Notes: a model not told the origin generated them from the letters alone. DNA of 64,000 nucleotides from Brevibacillus sp. JNUCC-41 (GCF_014844095.1 NZ_CP062163.1:4497501-4561500), one strand, 5' to 3'. Positions 18,703 through 28,170 are shown, counted from the first letter of the stretch. Translations and numbers: made by a program.

Positions 18703-18776
18703 TGCCGATTTATTGAATGATATACACGTATAAATCGGCAATTTTTGCCGGTTATCCAGAAAAAAATGCCGATTAA
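18703..18776. promoter_or_regulatory. Upstream activator sites for the sigma-54 regulator
   Basis: Four related half-sites: TGCCGATTTA (18703), TAAATCGGCA (18731), TTGCCGGTTA (18745) and ATGCCGATTA (18766). They form inverted pairs 30-105 nt upstream of the sigma-54 promoter, as expected for enhancer binding by an NtrC-type dimer. Part of the array is a close palindrome, CGGCA-ATTT-TTGCCG. Confidence 0.75.
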
Positions 18777-18789
18777 CACGATGAGCCTT

Positions 18790-20166
18790 TTATTCTCCTT
18801 TTGAAATGAGCTTGATTTTATCACGAAGGCTTCTTTCAGAAATTTTTAGGATTTGAGCTGTTTTTTGCCGATGGTTTTTACAGTATTGAAGTGTGGCCGT
18901 TATGGCTTTTTCTTCTATCTCTTTCATGGATATTCCGATAGGGATTTTGAAACTATTAAAATCTTCGTCATTGCCCCCCTGCTGAAGAATGAACTTCTGT
19001 TCTTGAACATATTGCGGCAAGTCGGTATCCTCCATTTTTTTCGAGTTCGATAGGGCGACAGCATATTCTATGATGTTACCAAGTTCACGGACATTGCCAG
19101 GGTAATGGTAATCCAGTAAAATCCGACGTGCGGCTGCCGAGAACGTCTTATCTTCACGATTCATATCCTTAGCGTGCTTTTTTATGAAATAATCCATAAG
19201 GATTGGTAAATCTTCTTTTCTATCTCTTAGAGGCGGCATCGAGATGGGAATGACATTAAGCCTGAAATACAAATCCTCCCTAAATTCCCCTTCCATCACC
19301 ATTTGTTCCAAGTTTTTATTGGCTGCACTTATAATACGGACATCCAATGAGATTTTTGCATTGGACCCAAGAGGCGTCACTTCCCGTTCCTGCAATACTC
19401 GTAATAATTTGGCTTGAAGCGGAAGGGGCATTTCACTAATCTCATCGAGAAAAAGGATGCCTCCATTAGCAGCAACGAATTTCCCTTCCTTCCTTTGTGT
19501 TGCACCGGAAAATGCTCCCTTCTCATAACCGAACAACTCCGATTCCAGCAGCATCTCAGGAATTGCTGCGCAATTGACAATCTGCATTGGATTGTTTTTC
19601 CTTCTTCCTAGCGTATGGATGTTCCGGGCTACAAGCTCTTTTCCAGTACCACTTTCACCCGTGATAAGAACACTGGAATCAATATCTTTCACTCTTTCGA
19701 TCATTGAGAAAATACGCTGCATCGCCTTGCTGTTACCAAGAAAGTTACCAAATCCCTTTTGAATCCCCAATTCTTCATGTAATGTCTCCAATTGATTGGA
19801 CATCTGTTTGAATTCGGCTGCCCTCATCAAGAGCAAAGAAAGTTCTTCAATATTAATTGGCTTTTCAATATAGTAGTAGGCCCCCTTTTTTATGGCCTCG
19901 ATGGAAGTTTCAATGGATGAATAGGCAGTCATCATGATGACTGTTACGTTAGGTGCTATTTGTTTGATTTTCTGCAGGACATCAAGTCCACTTTTATTTC
20001 CTATTCTCAAATCTAGTAATAGAATATCAAAAGGTTGATTGTCGATCTTCCGGAGCCCCTCATCCGGGTCAGTGGTTGCCACGACCTGATAAGAATCTTC
20101 CAACGCAAAGCTAAGAGCAGTGCAAATAGCAGGTTCATCATCAATCACCAATACTCGCATTTTCAT
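18790..20166 (-). CDS. Sigma-54-dependent NtrC-family response regulator
   Basis: Transcription activator of 458 aa with three domains. The receiver (1-120) has the acidic pair in VIDDEP, phospho-acceptor Asp about 52 in LLLDLRIG and Lys in IEKPINI. The AAA+ domain (about 140-370) has Walker A GESGTGKE, GAFSGA (a Ser variant of the sigma-54-contacting GAFTGA loop) and GGILFLDEISEMP. The C-terminal Fis-type helix-turn-helix includes CKNHRQKTAQILKISERSLR. It should be phosphorylated by the kinase gene 25 nt upstream and activate the sigma-54 promoter at 18657-18673. The activator sites lie just after its own 3' end, so regulator and target operon are directly adjacent. Confidence 0.9.
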   Translation of the reverse strand: MKMRVLVIDDEPAICTALSFALEDSYQVVATTDPDEGLRKIDNQPFDILLLDLRIGNKSGLDVLQKIKQIAPNVTVIMMTAYSSIETSIEAIKKGAYYYIEKPINIEELSLLLMRAAEFKQMSNQLETLHEELGIQKGFGNFLGNSKAMQRIFSMIERVKDIDSSVLITGESGTGKELVARNIHTLGRRKNNPMQIVNCAAIPEMLLESELFGYEKGAFSGATQRKEGKFVAANGGILFLDEISEMPLPLQAKLLRVLQEREVTPLGSNAKISLDVRIISAANKNLEQMVMEGEFREDLYFRLNVIPISMPPLRDRKEDLPILMDYFIKKHAKDMNREDKTFSAAARRILLDYHYPGNVRELGNIIEYAVALSNSKKMEDTDLPQYVQEQKFILQQGGNDEDFNSFKIPIGISMKEIEEKAITATLQYCKNHRQKTAQILKISERSLRDKIKLISKGE

Positions 20167-20191
20167 ATAACTCCCCCTCTTTCCAGGCTTC

Positions 20192-22171
20192 CTATTCGAT
20201 ATATAAAGGTAGTGAAATGGTGAATTTCGTACCTGTATTAGGATAACTTTTTACATGGATATCTCCGTTATTTTCTTTAATTAACCTATACGATAACGTT
20301 AGTCCCAAACCGACCCCCTTTTCTTTATTTGTAAAAAACGGCTCGAAAATATGGTTCAGTTCCTCCTGTTTCATCCCTTTTCCCGTATCGGATATGGTAA
20401 TCCGCCCTGTCTTTTCGTTCTCTTTATCAATGTAGATTTTAATGGTCTTTTCCTTTGTTTCTTCAACGGCATGAATCGAATTCAACACCAAGTTAAGAAG
20501 TACTTGTTGAATTTGTTGTAAATCTATATAAAAAATAACGTCCTCCTCAATCGTCTGCTCGAAATTTATTTGTTTTTTTTCCATTGTCACCTTATGAAAA
20601 GCAAGTAAGGATATAAGTTCATGAGCGTGGCAATTTGTAATATTTGGCGGACGCGGACGTGCATATTCAATTAAATCGGTAACAATCGCATTCAAACGGT
20701 TAACTTCAGTAGGCAAGTGCTCCATTAGAACTTGTCGGAATTGAGGATTATCATATTTACTCGGAAGTAAATCAATGAATGTTTTAATCGATGTCAAAGG
20801 ATTCCTTATTTCATGTGCGACACCTGCAACTAGTTGACCAAGGGCGTGCAGCTTTTCTTGCGTGACCAATTTTTTCTCCAATGTTTTCTTTTCCGTCTCA
20901 TCATTCATGGAAAGTAAGTATCCGGTTTGTATATCTTCAGAATTGAACATCTTATGCATCGAATATGAAATCACCTTCTGGTCATTTTCCTCATCAAATA
21001 CCAAGATCCGAAAAGAACCCGTAAGATTATTCCCATTTTGTTCTTGATGTAAAGCTCCGAAATTCCTCATTAATTGTGAGTGATTCATAAAATTCAGAAT
21101 CATTTCCTTGGAAATTTCAAGAATGTCTGATGCCTTTGCATTACAGCTGGTAATCATGAAATCGAGATCGAATGTAATGATCCCATTATTGATATTGTTT
21201 AAGACTTGATCTTTGAACGCTTCAGCATTAGCAATGTTTTGCCGTTGTTTCTCTAAATCCTTATTTAATAAATGTAATTTTAACGTCTGGTTATGAACGG
21301 ATTTTTTTAGCTTTTGATTCCATATGTAAATGATTAGAAGGATAAGGGCCACGGCAGTTAGGGTGATGATCAACCAGAATATGAATTGCTCCAGCCTGGC
21401 AATTTTTTGATTGGATTGTGGCATGACCCAATTATCGATTATCCCATTGATATTCCGGTTGGCTTTAAGTTCCGTGAGTGTATTATCCATCATGAAAAGA
21501 AGCGATTGATTCCCTTTTTTCACTGCAATCGTATAATCCGCTGGTTCAATGACTTCATCGAGAATGATGTAATTCTTTTCTTGGCGGAACTTTTTCAAAT
21601 AGAAATCTGCAGTCCATTTGTTCCCGATGAATACATCTGCACGGTTGTTCAATAATGTTAAAATACCCGAGTATTGATTCGAAACGGTCGTTAAATTTGT
21701 ATTCCTCATATTGAGAAATGTACTGATTACTGGAGTATTTTGGTCAAGGACAACATGTGAATCCCGCAGATCCGTTAACGTATGAATATCCTGTTTCCTT
21801 TTACTAGGAATGATTATGGATTGGGACATTGTAAAATAGGATTGAGTGAAATCAAGTTGGTTATCTTTTTCGGTATTATAGGTACTTCCAACAATAGCAT
21901 CAATTGTTCCGTTGCTTAAGGCTTTTTCCGCATCTTCCATCCTCATCGGAATATATTTGAAATCTACGCCATTATATTTTGCTATTTCCTCCATTAAATC
22001 AATATTGATGCCTGTCAGCTCACCAGCTTCATTTTCAAATGAAAATGGAGGAAGAGCACTTTCCCCAGCAATAATAAATTTTTTTTGTTCAGCAAAAATC
22101 GTGGGAGACCAAAGCGTTTGAACAAAGACCATCAAGCAAAATATACTAATTTGAAACAGCTGCTTTTTAAT
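20192..22171 (-). CDS. Sensor histidine kinase with extracellular amino-acid-binding-type domain; probable ATT start
   Basis: Membrane sensor kinase of about 659 aa. After a signal/anchor segment the extracellular part is a bacterial solute-binding (SBP_bac_3) domain from KKFIIAGESALPPFSF to about residue 255, then one membrane helix (FWLIITLTAVALILLIIYIW), a PAS-like domain, the HisKA box HEIRNPLTSIK and a HATPase with NLVLNSIHA, ISDTGKGM and GVGLGLTLS. The only ATG/GTG/TTG starts (22135, 22132) cut the signal peptide and lack a binding site. The frame stays open upstream to an ATT at 22171, exactly 7 nt after GGAGG, adding IKKQLFQISIFC and completing a normal signal sequence. It forms an operon with the response regulator. 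Confidence 0.85.
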   Translation of the reverse strand: MKKQLFQISIFCLMVFVQTLWSPTIFAEQKKFIIAGESALPPFSFENEAGELTGINIDLMEEIAKYNGVDFKYIPMRMEDAEKALSNGTIDAIVGSTYNTEKDNQLDFTQSYFTMSQSIIIPSKRKQDIHTLTDLRDSHVVLDQNTPVISTFLNMRNTNLTTVSNQYSGILTLLNNRADVFIGNKWTADFYLKKFRQEKNYIILDEVIEPADYTIAVKKGNQSLLFMMDNTLTELKANRNINGIIDNWVMPQSNQKIARLEQFIFWLIITLTAVALILLIIYIWNQKLKKSVHNQTLKLHLLNKDLEKQRQNIANAEAFKDQVLNNINNGIITFDLDFMITSCNAKASDILEISKEMILNFMNHSQLMRNFGALHQEQNGNNLTGSFRILVFDEENDQKVISYSMHKMFNSEDIQTGYLLSMNDETEKKTLEKKLVTQEKLHALGQLVAGVAHEIRNPLTSIKTFIDLLPSKYDNPQFRQVLMEHLPTEVNRLNAIVTDLIEYARPRPPNITNCHAHELISLLAFHKVTMEKKQINFEQTIEEDVIFYIDLQQIQQVLLNLVLNSIHAVEETKEKTIKIYIDKENEKTGRITISDTGKGMKQEELNHIFEPFFTNKEKGVGLGLTLSYRLIKENNGDIHVKSYPNTGTKFTISLPLYIE

Positions 22172-23015
22172 TAAGAGCCCTCCTTCTGTGTCAAAATCTT
22201 TGCAGTCAGTATTTCTCGGCTAAAAACACCCTGATAATATACTTCTCCAATGAGGACTTGAACCCTTTAAATTCTTAACATAATCTGACACAATCTAACA
22301 ATAACCTACATTGTAACAGGGATATATTACGGGATAAATTAAAGAATTAATATATGGTATATGGAGTATCCATTAAACCCAATTGTTACTGGGAGAAACA
22401 AAACCTAAAATTTTATTTTAAAAATATAAATTTTTTTATGTATCAATACCATACATTTTACGATTAATCCCGCCAAGATTTTATTTCGTAAACCATAGTA
22501 TAGAAGAATGGAAAAAATAAGAGACTGCAATTATAAAAGATACTACCATGCCCTTTAGTTACATAACAAAGTTGCTTCAGCAACCCGAACCACTTGAGAC
22601 TGCCCCGTAAGTTCCATAAGGGGTACGGAAACGATTCAAAGAATGAGGGCCGCTATGGATATCGATATATTTGAATCAGCCAAAAAGGTTTTGTTAAATT
22701 TTCCCCTATACTAGTGATCCTTGCCAGTATTACTATATTAAAACTAGCCGTGTCATATTAGAAAGATTACTGTTACTTTTAGTTAATACCTTACTTTATC
22801 TCAGGTCCGATAAAGCTATAACTCGGCATATTTCCCAACTGTATCAAAGAAAAAGAATCGTACAATGAAATCAAAATCAGAGTTTTGCTCTCCTTATATA
22901 CGTGTTGGAGATAAAATTACCATTACTTCTGCTCAACGGAAGGCTTATAAAGAAGCAGGCTTTTCAATTTGAGTTAAGTCACCTCTTTATTATAGGACAG
23001 TTGCGGGCATATCTG
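22172..23015. other. Intergenic region with only short or broken frames
   Basis: About 840 bases with no convincing gene. A frame of 35 codons (22865-22972, plus strand; ends KAYKEAGFSI) has no ribosome binding site, and another at 22643-22713 stops after 23 codons. Both could be debris of older genes, which I cannot identify. The kinase promoter must lie at its left end. Confidence 0.35.
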
Positions 23016-23051
23016 ACAAAAAAGGCAGCTCCCTGATGGGGGATAGCTACC
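23016..23051 (-). terminator. Intrinsic terminator of the beta-propeller gene
   Basis: Stem GGTAGCT/AGCTGCC-type arms (23024-23051) followed on the minus strand by TTTTTTG, 15 nt after the stop codon. Confidence 0.8.
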
Positions 23052-23065
23052 TCCGTTTACGATTA

Positions 23066-24163
23066 CTATGAAAAGGTAGGAGCAGGTAATTCATCAATTC
23101 TCATACGAAGTAAACTATATGGTTTTTCCCGGAGGTCTCTTCCATAATGAAATCTCGCCTGCCGATGTAATTGATTCACAATGACATATAAGTATTGATC
23201 AGGGCCAATCGAAAAAGTATCCGGCCATAAAATTCTCGGGTCATGTGCGATGGTTTCCATTGCGCCATTCGGCAATATCTTCCGGATGCTATTGTTTTCA
23301 TAGTCTCCCGCATAAACGGTTCCTTTTGAGCCGGTGATCATTCCATCAGACGCACCTTTTTCCCCCCAATACTGCACATATTGGGATAAATTCAGGTCTT
23401 GTATCCCCCTGTCTCTTAGGGCATCTGTTGAGATCGAGAACAGCTGACGGCTGGTTAGCGGAGCATAAAATAAAACCTTTCCATCAGGAGAAATCGCTAA
23501 ACTATCGGAAGCCAATCTAAATGGGAAAGTCGAGCCGTCCGGGTTTCGATTCATCAAAATTTCACCTTCTACTTTCGGCAAAAAATAGGGATCAGGTGAA
23601 GTTGATATTGCCCCATTTAACCGTCTAAACGCGTTCCCATTTTCTAAATCTACGACGATAATAGCCCCTGGCCCTCTGGAAGAAGAATCCGTTATATATG
23701 CATAGCCTGCTCTTCCAACCCTAAAATCCAAACGGACATCATTCAGATAAGTTGTTGGCAAGACAACATCTTCTGTAAAGGTATATACTCTCCTTATTGT
23801 ATTCGTGCTTAAATCAACAGCAACTAATTTTGCTCCCCCTTGAATAGGTTCAGAAAAATTTGGTGCCCCTGTATCTAATACCCAAAGTGTTCCTCTTCCA
23901 TCAGCAACGATACTTTGGACACTGACGAAAGACATCGTAATATTCCCAGTATTAACTAAATTGGTTTCTGCACTGGGATAAGGCTGCAATTTACCCTCAA
24001 CAATTTCCGCCACAGTAAATTTAACGTCGTCTCCCCATTTCGGAAAGCATACAAAAATACGACCGGTTTCAGAAACACTGACACCTGTAGGCATAGCCCC
24101 ATAAAAAGCATGCACCAGTTCAAACTGCCCAAAATATTTTTCCATAGGTAACATAGGTTGCAT
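23066..24163 (-). CDS. Yellow/major royal jelly protein-like beta-propeller (L-dopachrome tautomerase-related)
   Basis: Protein of 365 aa of the MRJP/yellow family, best known from insects but also found in bacteria; a six-bladed beta-propeller is expected. Recognisable blocks are PTGVSVSETGRIFVCFPKWGD, LWVLDTGAP, YLNDVRLD, YAYITDSSSRGPGAIIVVDLENG, FRLASDSLAISPDGKVLFYAPLTSRQLFSI and, at the end, WPDTFSIGPDQYLYVIVNQLHR. There is no signal peptide, unlike many family members, so it should be cytosolic. The ATG at 24163 follows AAGGAGG. It stands alone with its own terminator. Biochemical function in bacteria is not established; related proteins are annotated as gluconolactonase-like or tautomerase-like. 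Confidence 0.82.
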   Translation of the reverse strand: MQPMLPMEKYFGQFELVHAFYGAMPTGVSVSETGRIFVCFPKWGDDVKFTVAEIVEGKLQPYPSAETNLVNTGNITMSFVSVQSIVADGRGTLWVLDTGAPNFSEPIQGGAKLVAVDLSTNTIRRVYTFTEDVVLPTTYLNDVRLDFRVGRAGYAYITDSSSRGPGAIIVVDLENGNAFRRLNGAISTSPDPYFLPKVEGEILMNRNPDGSTFPFRLASDSLAISPDGKVLFYAPLTSRQLFSISTDALRDRGIQDLNLSQYVQYWGEKGASDGMITGSKGTVYAGDYENNSIRKILPNGAMETIAHDPRILWPDTFSIGPDQYLYVIVNQLHRQARFHYGRDLREKPYSLLRMRIDELPAPTFS

Positions 24164-24708
24164 GATATCCTCCTTATCAAATCCGAACGGATAACACCTA
24201 TATATGATGAAAATTTTTTGTAGTGCCTGGTTCTTGATAAATTTTTCTATCGTGATGGATGCTGTGGGTTTATTAGTCCTGGAGAAACATGGGAGTTTCG
24301 ATAAAGTGATTCAAACTTCCACTGGCTCTTCAAGGACGGGGAATGAGAGCATCTGAATTTACGTTTGCAGTCAATTTTAGAACTAACATAAAAACTATTA
24401 TGATTTGCTCCCGTCCAGCAGCCTGGTTAGAAAATAAATCTGTCTCCTTACAGGGGAGTATTTTTAAGTTTAGTGTAACCTTTTCATCCTGAGCATAAGT
24501 AAGAATTTTAGAAGCCTATAAAGTGGGCGGATATTCTTTAATATAGATTATTTAAGAACCTCATTTACTTATGATACGGTTCCCCGTAACGAATCAAAAT
24601 GGATAAACTGTAGTATTTCCACTTCAAAATGCACGATGATGCATGGGGCTCTTGATAATAATCATTTTAAAATTAAAGCTTACCCATTTTTTGTATGATA
24701 TCCAAAAT
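24164..24708. other. Intergenic region, nothing recognised
   Basis: About 545 bases separating two minus-strand units. The plus strand has a short open stretch near 24250-24357 without start signals. No terminator for the germination operon is obvious. Confidence 0.35.
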
Positions 24709-25788
24709 CTATTTGTCAGTTATAGTCTTGATACTTCCCTCGTTTTGTATAGTAGTATGAATGGTAAGCTTCATTTCTAGATTGGGATAATATTTCTTTC
24801 GCCAGTCCTTCAATTCCTCATAAGGAATTTTATTTCTATAGTATTGTCCCAAACCGAAGACATCTGATTCTTGCTTTTGAAATCGTTTCAGCATTCCATC
24901 AAAACGATTTGCCAATACCTTTTCCAGCTCTTTTTTAATTATTGCATTGGAAACATTTCCCCTTCTCTCTTGAATAACTACATTTAAACGAATCGTTGAG
25001 AACATATATGGAATATGATTTCTTAGTTCACCTTTATGAAAACCTGTATTTCCAACAATCATGATGGTTGCATGTTCCATTACTTCTACCCTTCCCTTCA
25101 TACTGTTCCCATGAAAGGCATTAAAAAGGAGGGTTTCTTTAGGATCCATTTTAGATACGAGTTTTCCTTTTTTCATCACTGCAGAACCTGTATAAGTAAC
25201 TGCAGTGTTTTCCCCTGATTTGACCATAGGAATTGCTACATTTTGAGTGTAGGAATTAAGGGCTCGATAAACATGCCATAGACGTGTTAAAGATATTTGT
25301 GGGGTCCAACCTGCATATTTCTCAAAAAAGTCATAAATATTTATCCCTTTTTCTATATTCTTTTTGAGTGCTAAGAAAAAAGAATCTATATTATCATCAC
25401 ATATTGCGATTAATGTTTTTGAAGATATTTCACGAATTCTCATAAACGTGTTAATCGGTTCTTCCATCCCGTCTTCTTCTACTAATTTTCGATCAAATAT
25501 AATTATCCTTATGTGCAATAAGTCTACACTGCTTTCCATATTAGTTCTAATATCCTCTACAGCTTTTAAAATGGTTAACCCTGTTCCTTTGACAATTGTC
25601 TGTTTTTGAACACCCTCTGAAGAAATAGGAATTTGAAGTAAGACTTTGAATTTTTCTCCCTCTTTTGTAATTCCCATTGCAATCGGAAAGGCTCTATGGT
25701 TAATGTCTTTAATATCCCAGCAACCACTTAATGGCATCAATATACATAGGCTAAGTACTAGTTTAAAACAAATCATAATACTTCTCAT
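24709..25788 (-). CDS. Ger(x)C-family spore germination lipoprotein
   Basis: C subunit of a GerA-type germinant receptor, about 359 aa, located on the outer face of the spore inner membrane. A signal peptide ends in the lipobox MPLSGCW, followed by DIKDINHRAFPIAMGIT, the standard start of GerAC/GerBC/GerKC proteins. The frame is open to 25875, but the ATG at 25788 overlaps the gerB stop as ATGA and starts directly before the signal sequence, so it is the real start. Third gene of a complete A-B-C operon. Confidence 0.88.
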   Translation of the reverse strand: MRSIMICFKLVLSLCILMPLSGCWDIKDINHRAFPIAMGITKEGEKFKVLLQIPISSEGVQKQTIVKGTGLTILKAVEDIRTNMESSVDLLHIRIIIFDRKLVEEDGMEEPINTFMRIREISSKTLIAICDDNIDSFFLALKKNIEKGINIYDFFEKYAGWTPQISLTRLWHVYRALNSYTQNVAIPMVKSGENTAVTYTGSAVMKKGKLVSKMDPKETLLFNAFHGNSMKGRVEVMEHATIMIVGNTGFHKGELRNHIPYMFSTIRLNVVIQERRGNVSNAIIKKELEKVLANRFDGMLKRFQKQESDVFGLGQYYRNKIPYEELKDWRKKYYPNLEMKLTIHTTIQNEGSIKTITDK

Positions 25789-26849
25789 GATAGTCTTTTT
25801 CTCCTTACACCGATTAGGAATATTATTAAAGGGAGTACGATTAAAATATAAAATCGGAAAGCAGTATTCCACCATAGCAACTTCTCAGTCTCTTGCCAAC
25901 TAGGAATACATAAGCAAATGATAAAAATGCTAACAGATAGGACTACAATATGATATTTTTGCTTTAATCCCGGGATATATTGACTCATTATTATAGAGGA
26001 CTGCCATAAGAGTAAGGAAGTAAGCAACATGATAAAGGTAACTAGGCTTAACGCAAAAAACAAGGTTGCCCTGTCAAATATAAGCCATTGAAGCTGAACT
26101 TTATCCAATGTGGTTATAAAGGGAAAAAGCAGCGTACTAGCCGTTTCATTTCCAAAGGTTAAAAGAGGTAAATAAACGGATAAGAAAAAAAATGGGATAA
26201 GAAAAAAGACTGCAAACATGATTTTTTTAGAGTTATACGATATTTTTTTTGGAATAAAACCTAAAAATGAAAAAACAATGGCGAAAGAAAAAAAACTTGT
26301 ATAAAAGGGAGGTTCTCGAAAAAAATTAAAGCCGGTATCCATAATCGGAAATGCATTATGCCAATCAACGTCTTGAAAGCAAATCAAAAGCGTAAGTAAG
26401 ATTAACGGGAAAAAGATACAGAATATTAATAAGGCTGTACGTAAGATGGTTTCAATTCCTTTTACGGCGATATAAGTTGATATAAGAATCATTAATGTAA
26501 TAATTGCCCATGTAGGAGTATTCGCTAAAAAGATAATGTTGGTCACTTCTGCATAGGCGCTAACAAGTTCAATAGTAGTTATAATTAAGTAAAGAAGAAC
26601 AGGAAAAAGTAATGTGAAAGAAAAAGCTTTACCTAAGGTCTTTAAAATACCGATAATATCCTGTTTTGGAAAATAAGATAGACCCTTTAGGTAAAGCCAT
26701 AAAAATAGAATAAATATGACACATTGAATTAAAATCGGTTCCCAGTGACCTTTTTGTGTGCTGGCAATAATTCTTTCCGGATAAATGAAAAAAATAAGAC
26801 CAAAATGAGACATTAACCCCATGCATATAACCTGAAGGCTTTTATCCAA
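25785..26849 (-). CDS. GerAB/ArcD/ProY-family spore germination permease subunit
   Basis: B subunit of the germinant receptor, 354 aa, about ten membrane helices; the subunit binds the germinant in characterised receptors. Family features include LLPVLLYLIITTIELVSAYAEVTNIIFL and FPIMDTGFNFFREPPFYTSF. The TTG start at 26849 follows a G-rich binding site (GGGAGGGGGG) and overlaps the gerA stop by 8 nt. The germinant cannot be predicted from sequence alone; most GerB subunits respond to amino acids or sugars. Confidence 0.88.
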   Translation of the reverse strand: MDKSLQVICMGLMSHFGLIFFIYPERIIASTQKGHWEPILIQCVIFILFLWLYLKGLSYFPKQDIIGILKTLGKAFSFTLLFPVLLYLIITTIELVSAYAEVTNIIFLANTPTWAIITLMILISTYIAVKGIETILRTALLIFCIFFPLILLTLLICFQDVDWHNAFPIMDTGFNFFREPPFYTSFFSFAIVFSFLGFIPKKISYNSKKIMFAVFFLIPFFFLSVYLPLLTFGNETASTLLFPFITTLDKVQLQWLIFDRATLFFALSLVTFIMLLTSLLLWQSSIIMSQYIPGLKQKYHIVVLSVSIFIICLCIPSWQETEKLLWWNTAFRFYILIVLPLIIFLIGVRRKRLS

Positions 26850-28170
26850 TTCCCCCCCTCCCCTTAGTTAAACTAGTGTATGGAATTCCAAATATCTCTC
26901 GACTTGCAAAGTAAGCGCTTATTAATACCAGACCGGATAATATTCCCAACACGCCATAGATTGAAGCAAAAATAACAACTACATATTTAAGTAAGCGCAG
27001 GATTAACGCATTTTGAAACCCTACAACGCTTGAATTCGCTATCGAGGTTGCTGCTACAATGATAATTAACAGGTTGCTAACCAGCTTTGCGTCTACTACT
27101 GCTTGTCCGATGACAATTCCCCCTACCATTGTTACCGTTGGACCGATACTGAGCGGAAGCCTTATACTCGCTTCAATAATTAACTCTAAAATAAGGAGCA
27201 TAATTGTAATTTCAACAAAAGGGGGATAGGGTATTCCCTCCCTGCTCTGAGCAATCGATAGAGCCAGTTCAATTTTTAATATCTCAGGATTTACAGCAAC
27301 AAGGGCCACATAGAGAGCTGGAAATATAAGGGTAACCAAAGCGCCAAGAACACGTAAAAATCGGATGGCGCTCATTATTGGGTAAGCAAAGTTACGGTCA
27401 TTCGCCTGGGCGAACATATCCCATAATAAATGTGGCAAGATAAGCGCAAAGGGAAAACCGTCAACGAATAGAATGACCCTTCCTTTGTTTAAACCATCTA
27501 CTGCTTCCAATGGCATTTCTGTGTTATTAAACTGAGGGATAACCTCCCATTTTCGCATACCCATAAAACGATAAAGATGCTGAAGATAGAGAATATTTGT
27601 GTGTTGATTCATTTCAATATGTGAAATGATCTTTTTAATCACACCTTTATCTGCTCGGTCGTCCAAATAAACTATTGATAATTTCTTTTTTTGATCACTT
27701 CCTAACGTATAGGTTTTAACTGAGAGCTGAGCAGAGGAAACTTTTTTTCTCACTATTCCTATATTTGTTGACATATCTTCAATAAAAGAATCTAAAGGAC
27801 CTTGCAATACGTTTTCATTAGCTGGCGGTTCAATTGACCGATTTAATTCTATGGGAATTGGTTCAAATAGCAACATTATATTTTTTTCTTTTGAGTAAAT
27901 AATGAGTTTACCCTGAAGAATAGACTTTATTGCTTCTTCACTATTTATTTCAATACCTTTTCTGTTGAAAAAAGTTCTTTTTACTTTTATTGAATGAATC
28001 ACTTCACTGGTATCCATATCTTTTTTTAATATTTCTTTTGTTTTTATAAGGTTGACTATTGAATGTAAACCAAGTAAAAGGACTGCTTCACCAGCCAAAC
28101 TAAACGGTTCTATGAAAAAGTCTTCTGCATCTTTAAAAACCTCATTTATTTCTACTATTATTGAGTTCAT
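26842..28170 (-). CDS. GerA-family spore germination protein, A subunit
   Basis: A subunit of the receptor, 442 aa. A soluble N-terminal half (about 1-240) precedes a membrane half with about four to five helices. The conserved region from GRVILFVDGFPFALILPHLLWDMF through PYPPFVEI, RLPLSIGPTVTMVGGIVIGQAVVDAKLVSN to ANSSVVGFQNALILR is diagnostic. The N-terminal domain is shorter than in many GerA proteins (about 480-520 aa overall). In sporulating bacilli such operons are transcribed in the forespore under sigma-G; I could not point to a convincing promoter. Confidence 0.88.
   Translation of the reverse strand: MNSIIVEINEVFKDAEDFFIEPFSLAGEAVLLLGLHSIVNLIKTKEILKKDMDTSEVIHSIKVKRTFFNRKGIEINSEEAIKSILQGKLIIYSKEKNIMLLFEPIPIELNRSIEPPANENVLQGPLDSFIEDMSTNIGIVRKKVSSAQLSVKTYTLGSDQKKKLSIVYLDDRADKGVIKKIISHIEMNQHTNILYLQHLYRFMGMRKWEVIPQFNNTEMPLEAVDGLNKGRVILFVDGFPFALILPHLLWDMFAQANDRNFAYPIMSAIRFLRVLGALVTLIFPALYVALVAVNPEILKIELALSIAQSREGIPYPPFVEITIMLLILELIIEASIRLPLSIGPTVTMVGGIVIGQAVVDAKLVSNLLIIIVAATSIANSSVVGFQNALILRLLKYVVVIFASIYGVLGILSGLVLISAYFASREIFGIPYTSLTKGRGGIG

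Noticed and set aside
18642..18824. Short minus-strand frame overlapping the sigma-54 promoter and activator sites
   Set aside because: It lies over clear regulatory DNA, has no binding site and overlaps the regulator gene end.
22555..22650. GC-richer stretch suspected to be another copy of the dispersed repeat
   Set aside because: Shares no diagnostic block (GGAGCGGG, GACCCC, GGAAAGC) with the five copies listed.
22865..22972. 35-codon plus-strand frame ending KAYKEAGFSI
   Set aside because: Reads like protein but lacks a ribosome binding site, neighbours or a recognised family.
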